DNA from: Planctomycetaceae bacterium
Lineage (GTDB): Bacteria; Planctomycetota; Planctomycetia; Planctomycetales; Planctomycetaceae
Assembly (NCBI GenBank): GCA_003503535.1
Contig: DOCI01000052.1
Coordinates: forward strand, 32,875 to 39,226
Direction of reading: 5' to 3'
Length of the DNA: 6,352 nt
The position numbers and the translations under genes are program-made. Positions within the stretch are counted from its first letter, which is position 1. The number at the start of each line of letters is the position of its first letter. Shown here one piece after another: positions 4,983-6,352 of this stretch. Below the pieces are notes generated by a model, which was not told the DNA's origin, made no database searches, and worked only from the letters and a program-made list of their open reading frames with translations.

Positions 4983-6352
4983 TATTCGACTGTATATTCC
5001 AAAGCGAGAGTTTCCATGGCATCGACACCAGCGGTATCCAAACCGGAGTCGCGTACAATTTGTGTGGCCGCTTCGCGATTTCCTGTCAAATCGCGAGCAG
5101 TTGCACTGATACGGCCATTGGCATCGTAACTGTACGTCACTTCCACAGGAGAATTCTGAGGGAGATTGGGAGGCAGATCGACAATGCGAAAATCACCGAT
5201 CAACGTACAGGCCGCTGGATCTTTGGCTTCTCCTTCGAGAATGTGCACATGAATCGAACGCTGATTCGGGGAGTTCGTCACAAAGCGTTGGGATACATTG
5301 AATGGGATTTGCGTATTCTTGGGAATCATAATGTGATTGATTTTCTGAACCCGATTATTGGGATCAGTGATCTTAATTCCCAGAGAGTGAGAATTGACAT
5401 CGGCCGTGCTGACCGAACGGAGTCGATCCAGAGCCGCTTTGGCAATTTTAGATCCCCCACCCGTTGCCCGCGCTTCGAGAATCGCCGCATGAATGGCCGC
5501 TCCCTGCGAAACCGCTTCTTCAGGGGAGACATCCCTTGATGGCTTGCGACCAGCAACCTCGATGAGCATCGCTTCAACAACTGGCATGTGAGTCGAACCA
5601 CCGACAACGACAATATCGTCCAGTTCACCAGCTTTCACGCCCGCTTGTTGCATAACCAGTTCGGTTGTGTCCCGCGTACGTTGCATCAGATCCGCAGTCA
5701 TACGTTCAAAGTCGCCTCGTGTTAACGCAACCGTCAAAGTTTTTCCCTGATAATACAGGCTCACTGGAACCTGAGACTTATTACTGAGTTGACGTTTTGC
5801 GTCTTCACATTCCTGGGTGAACTGCAGGAGTGTTTCAGGATCTTCACGAGGATCAGTCCCGTGCTTTTGCAGGTATTGTTCGGAGACATGATCAACCACG
5901 CGACGGGTCCAGTCGAGACCACCGAGCATCACATCTCCATCGGTCGCGAGGACGCGGAAGTTTGTTGGTGTGTATTCCACAACGGTTACGTCAAACGTAC
6001 CACCACCGAGGTCGTAAACGAGAATCGTCTTCTTTTTGAAGTCCGCTTTTTTAATCCCCAACTCCCCTTTGATCCAGGCATAAGCCAGCGTGGCGGCGGT
6101 AGGTTCGTTGATAATGTCGACCACGTTCAACCCGGCAATTCGACCAGCATCCTGAGTCGCTTTACGACGAACATCGTTGAAGTAATACGGCACAGTAATA
6201 ACGGCATTGGCAATTGGTCCGATCCGCTCTTCGGCATCCTGCTTGAGTTTTTTGAGAATCAAAGCTGAGATGAATTCCGGAGTCAGTTTCTTATTTTGGA
6301 AGACGACATAGAAATCCTTATTTCCCATCTGACGTTTAATCGCTTCGATAAT
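4982..6352 (-). CDS. Hsp70-family chaperone lacking the C-terminal lid (5' part beyond window)
   Basis: An ATP-dependent chaperone of the DnaK/Hsp70 family. The frame stays open to the right edge; the codons before the first Met in the window (6328-6326) read IIEAIKRQ, which fits the family stretch before 'MG', so roughly 100 N-terminal residues (first phosphate loop) lie outside. Numbered from that Met: NEPTAA at 74-79, phosphate-2 loop DLGGGTFD at 106-113, adenosine loop VVGGSTHMP at 241-249 (usual Arg replaced by His), then SLGIKI (315-320), which opens the substrate-binding beta-domain that runs to about 428 ('SGL'). The protein ends 20 residues later, so the alpha-helical lid of DnaK (about 100 residues plus tail) is missing. 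Residues about 286-314, where the DVLLLDV linker should be, are replaced by a longer, Gly/Ser- and Lys-containing stretch. The J-like membrane protein gene follows on the same strand. I avoid the symbol dnaK because these differences suggest a specialised paralogue. Confidence 0.93.
   Translation of the reverse strand: MIEAIKRQMGNKDFYVVFQNKKLTPEFISALILKKLKQDAEERIGPIANAVITVPYYFNDVRRKATQDAGRIAGLNVVDIINEPTAATLAYAWIKGELGIKKADFKKKTILVYDLGGGTFDVTVVEYTPTNFRVLATDGDVMLGGLDWTRRVVDHVSEQYLQKHGTDPREDPETLLQFTQECEDAKRQLSNKSQVPVSLYYQGKTLTVALTRGDFERMTADLMQRTRDTTELVMQQAGVKAGELDDIVVVGGSTHMPVVEAMLIEVAGRKPSRDVSPEEAVSQGAAIHAAILEARATGGGSKIAKAALDRLRSVSTADVNSHSLGIKITDPNNRVQKINHIMIPKNTQIPFNVSQRFVTNSPNQRSIHVHILEGEAKDPAACTLIGDFRIVDLPPNLPQNSPVEVTYSYDANGRISATARDLTGNREAATQIVRDSGLDTAGVDAMETLALEYTVE

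Noticed and set aside
4937..5539. Open frame of 200 codons on the plus strand
   Set aside because: It lies antisense to the clearly coding Hsp70 3' half, has no domain-like sequence, and is explained by the codon bias of the true gene on the other strand.
5789..6268. Open frame of 159 codons on the plus strand
   Set aside because: Antisense to the Hsp70 ATPase domain, which has strong family motifs in the opposite frame; no ribosome binding site or recognisable product.

Overview
The window most likely comes from a planctomycete (phylum Planctomycetota). The best indicator is a solitary prepilin-like protein of the DUF1559 type, with an FTLIELLVVIAIIAIL-type N-terminus and an H-x9-DG motif near the C-terminus, a family greatly expanded in that phylum. 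A second indicator is a protein with the N-terminal pattern 'YKQWLGIPEELRPPTHYQLL', the start of a degenerate J-like domain that I associate with planctomycetes. The genus cannot be read from the sequence.

Layout, left to right. (1) 1-828, plus strand: the 3' part of a cysteine-rich, probably lipid-anchored envelope protein; its start lies off the left edge. (2) 860-2209, minus strand: a membrane sensor histidine kinase, convergent with (1) and with no response regulator in the window. (3) 2210-2447: a divergent intergenic region with a small hairpin plus T-run and a spaced direct repeat. (4) 2448-3461, plus strand: the DUF1559 pseudopilin-like protein. (5) 3462-3731: an intergenic region holding two kinds of palindromic, probably dispersed repeats and then a strong bidirectional terminator. 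(6) 3732-4754, minus strand: a three-part protein made of a J-like domain without HPD, a GspE N-terminal (MshEN-type) domain and two C-terminal membrane helices. (7) 4755-4981: a structured intergenic region with a 15-bp palindrome that may be an operator. (8) 4982 to the right edge, minus strand: most of an Hsp70 that ends right after its substrate-binding beta-domain.

Functional reading. The Hsp70 and the J-like/MshEN membrane protein share a strand and order (Hsp70 first) and probably form a chaperone-linked pair. Both halves are unorthodox. The Hsp70 lacks the alpha-helical lid and the usual hydrophobic interdomain linker. Its neighbour keeps the J-domain fold signature but lacks the HPD tripeptide normally needed to stimulate Hsp70, and it is tied to the membrane with a domain otherwise known from type II secretion/type IV pilus ATPases. 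This pair is the best candidate for an undescribed system here, but any shared function is inference. The other genes look like independent planctomycete envelope and signalling genes. I see no tRNA, rRNA, CRISPR array, transposase or phage gene.
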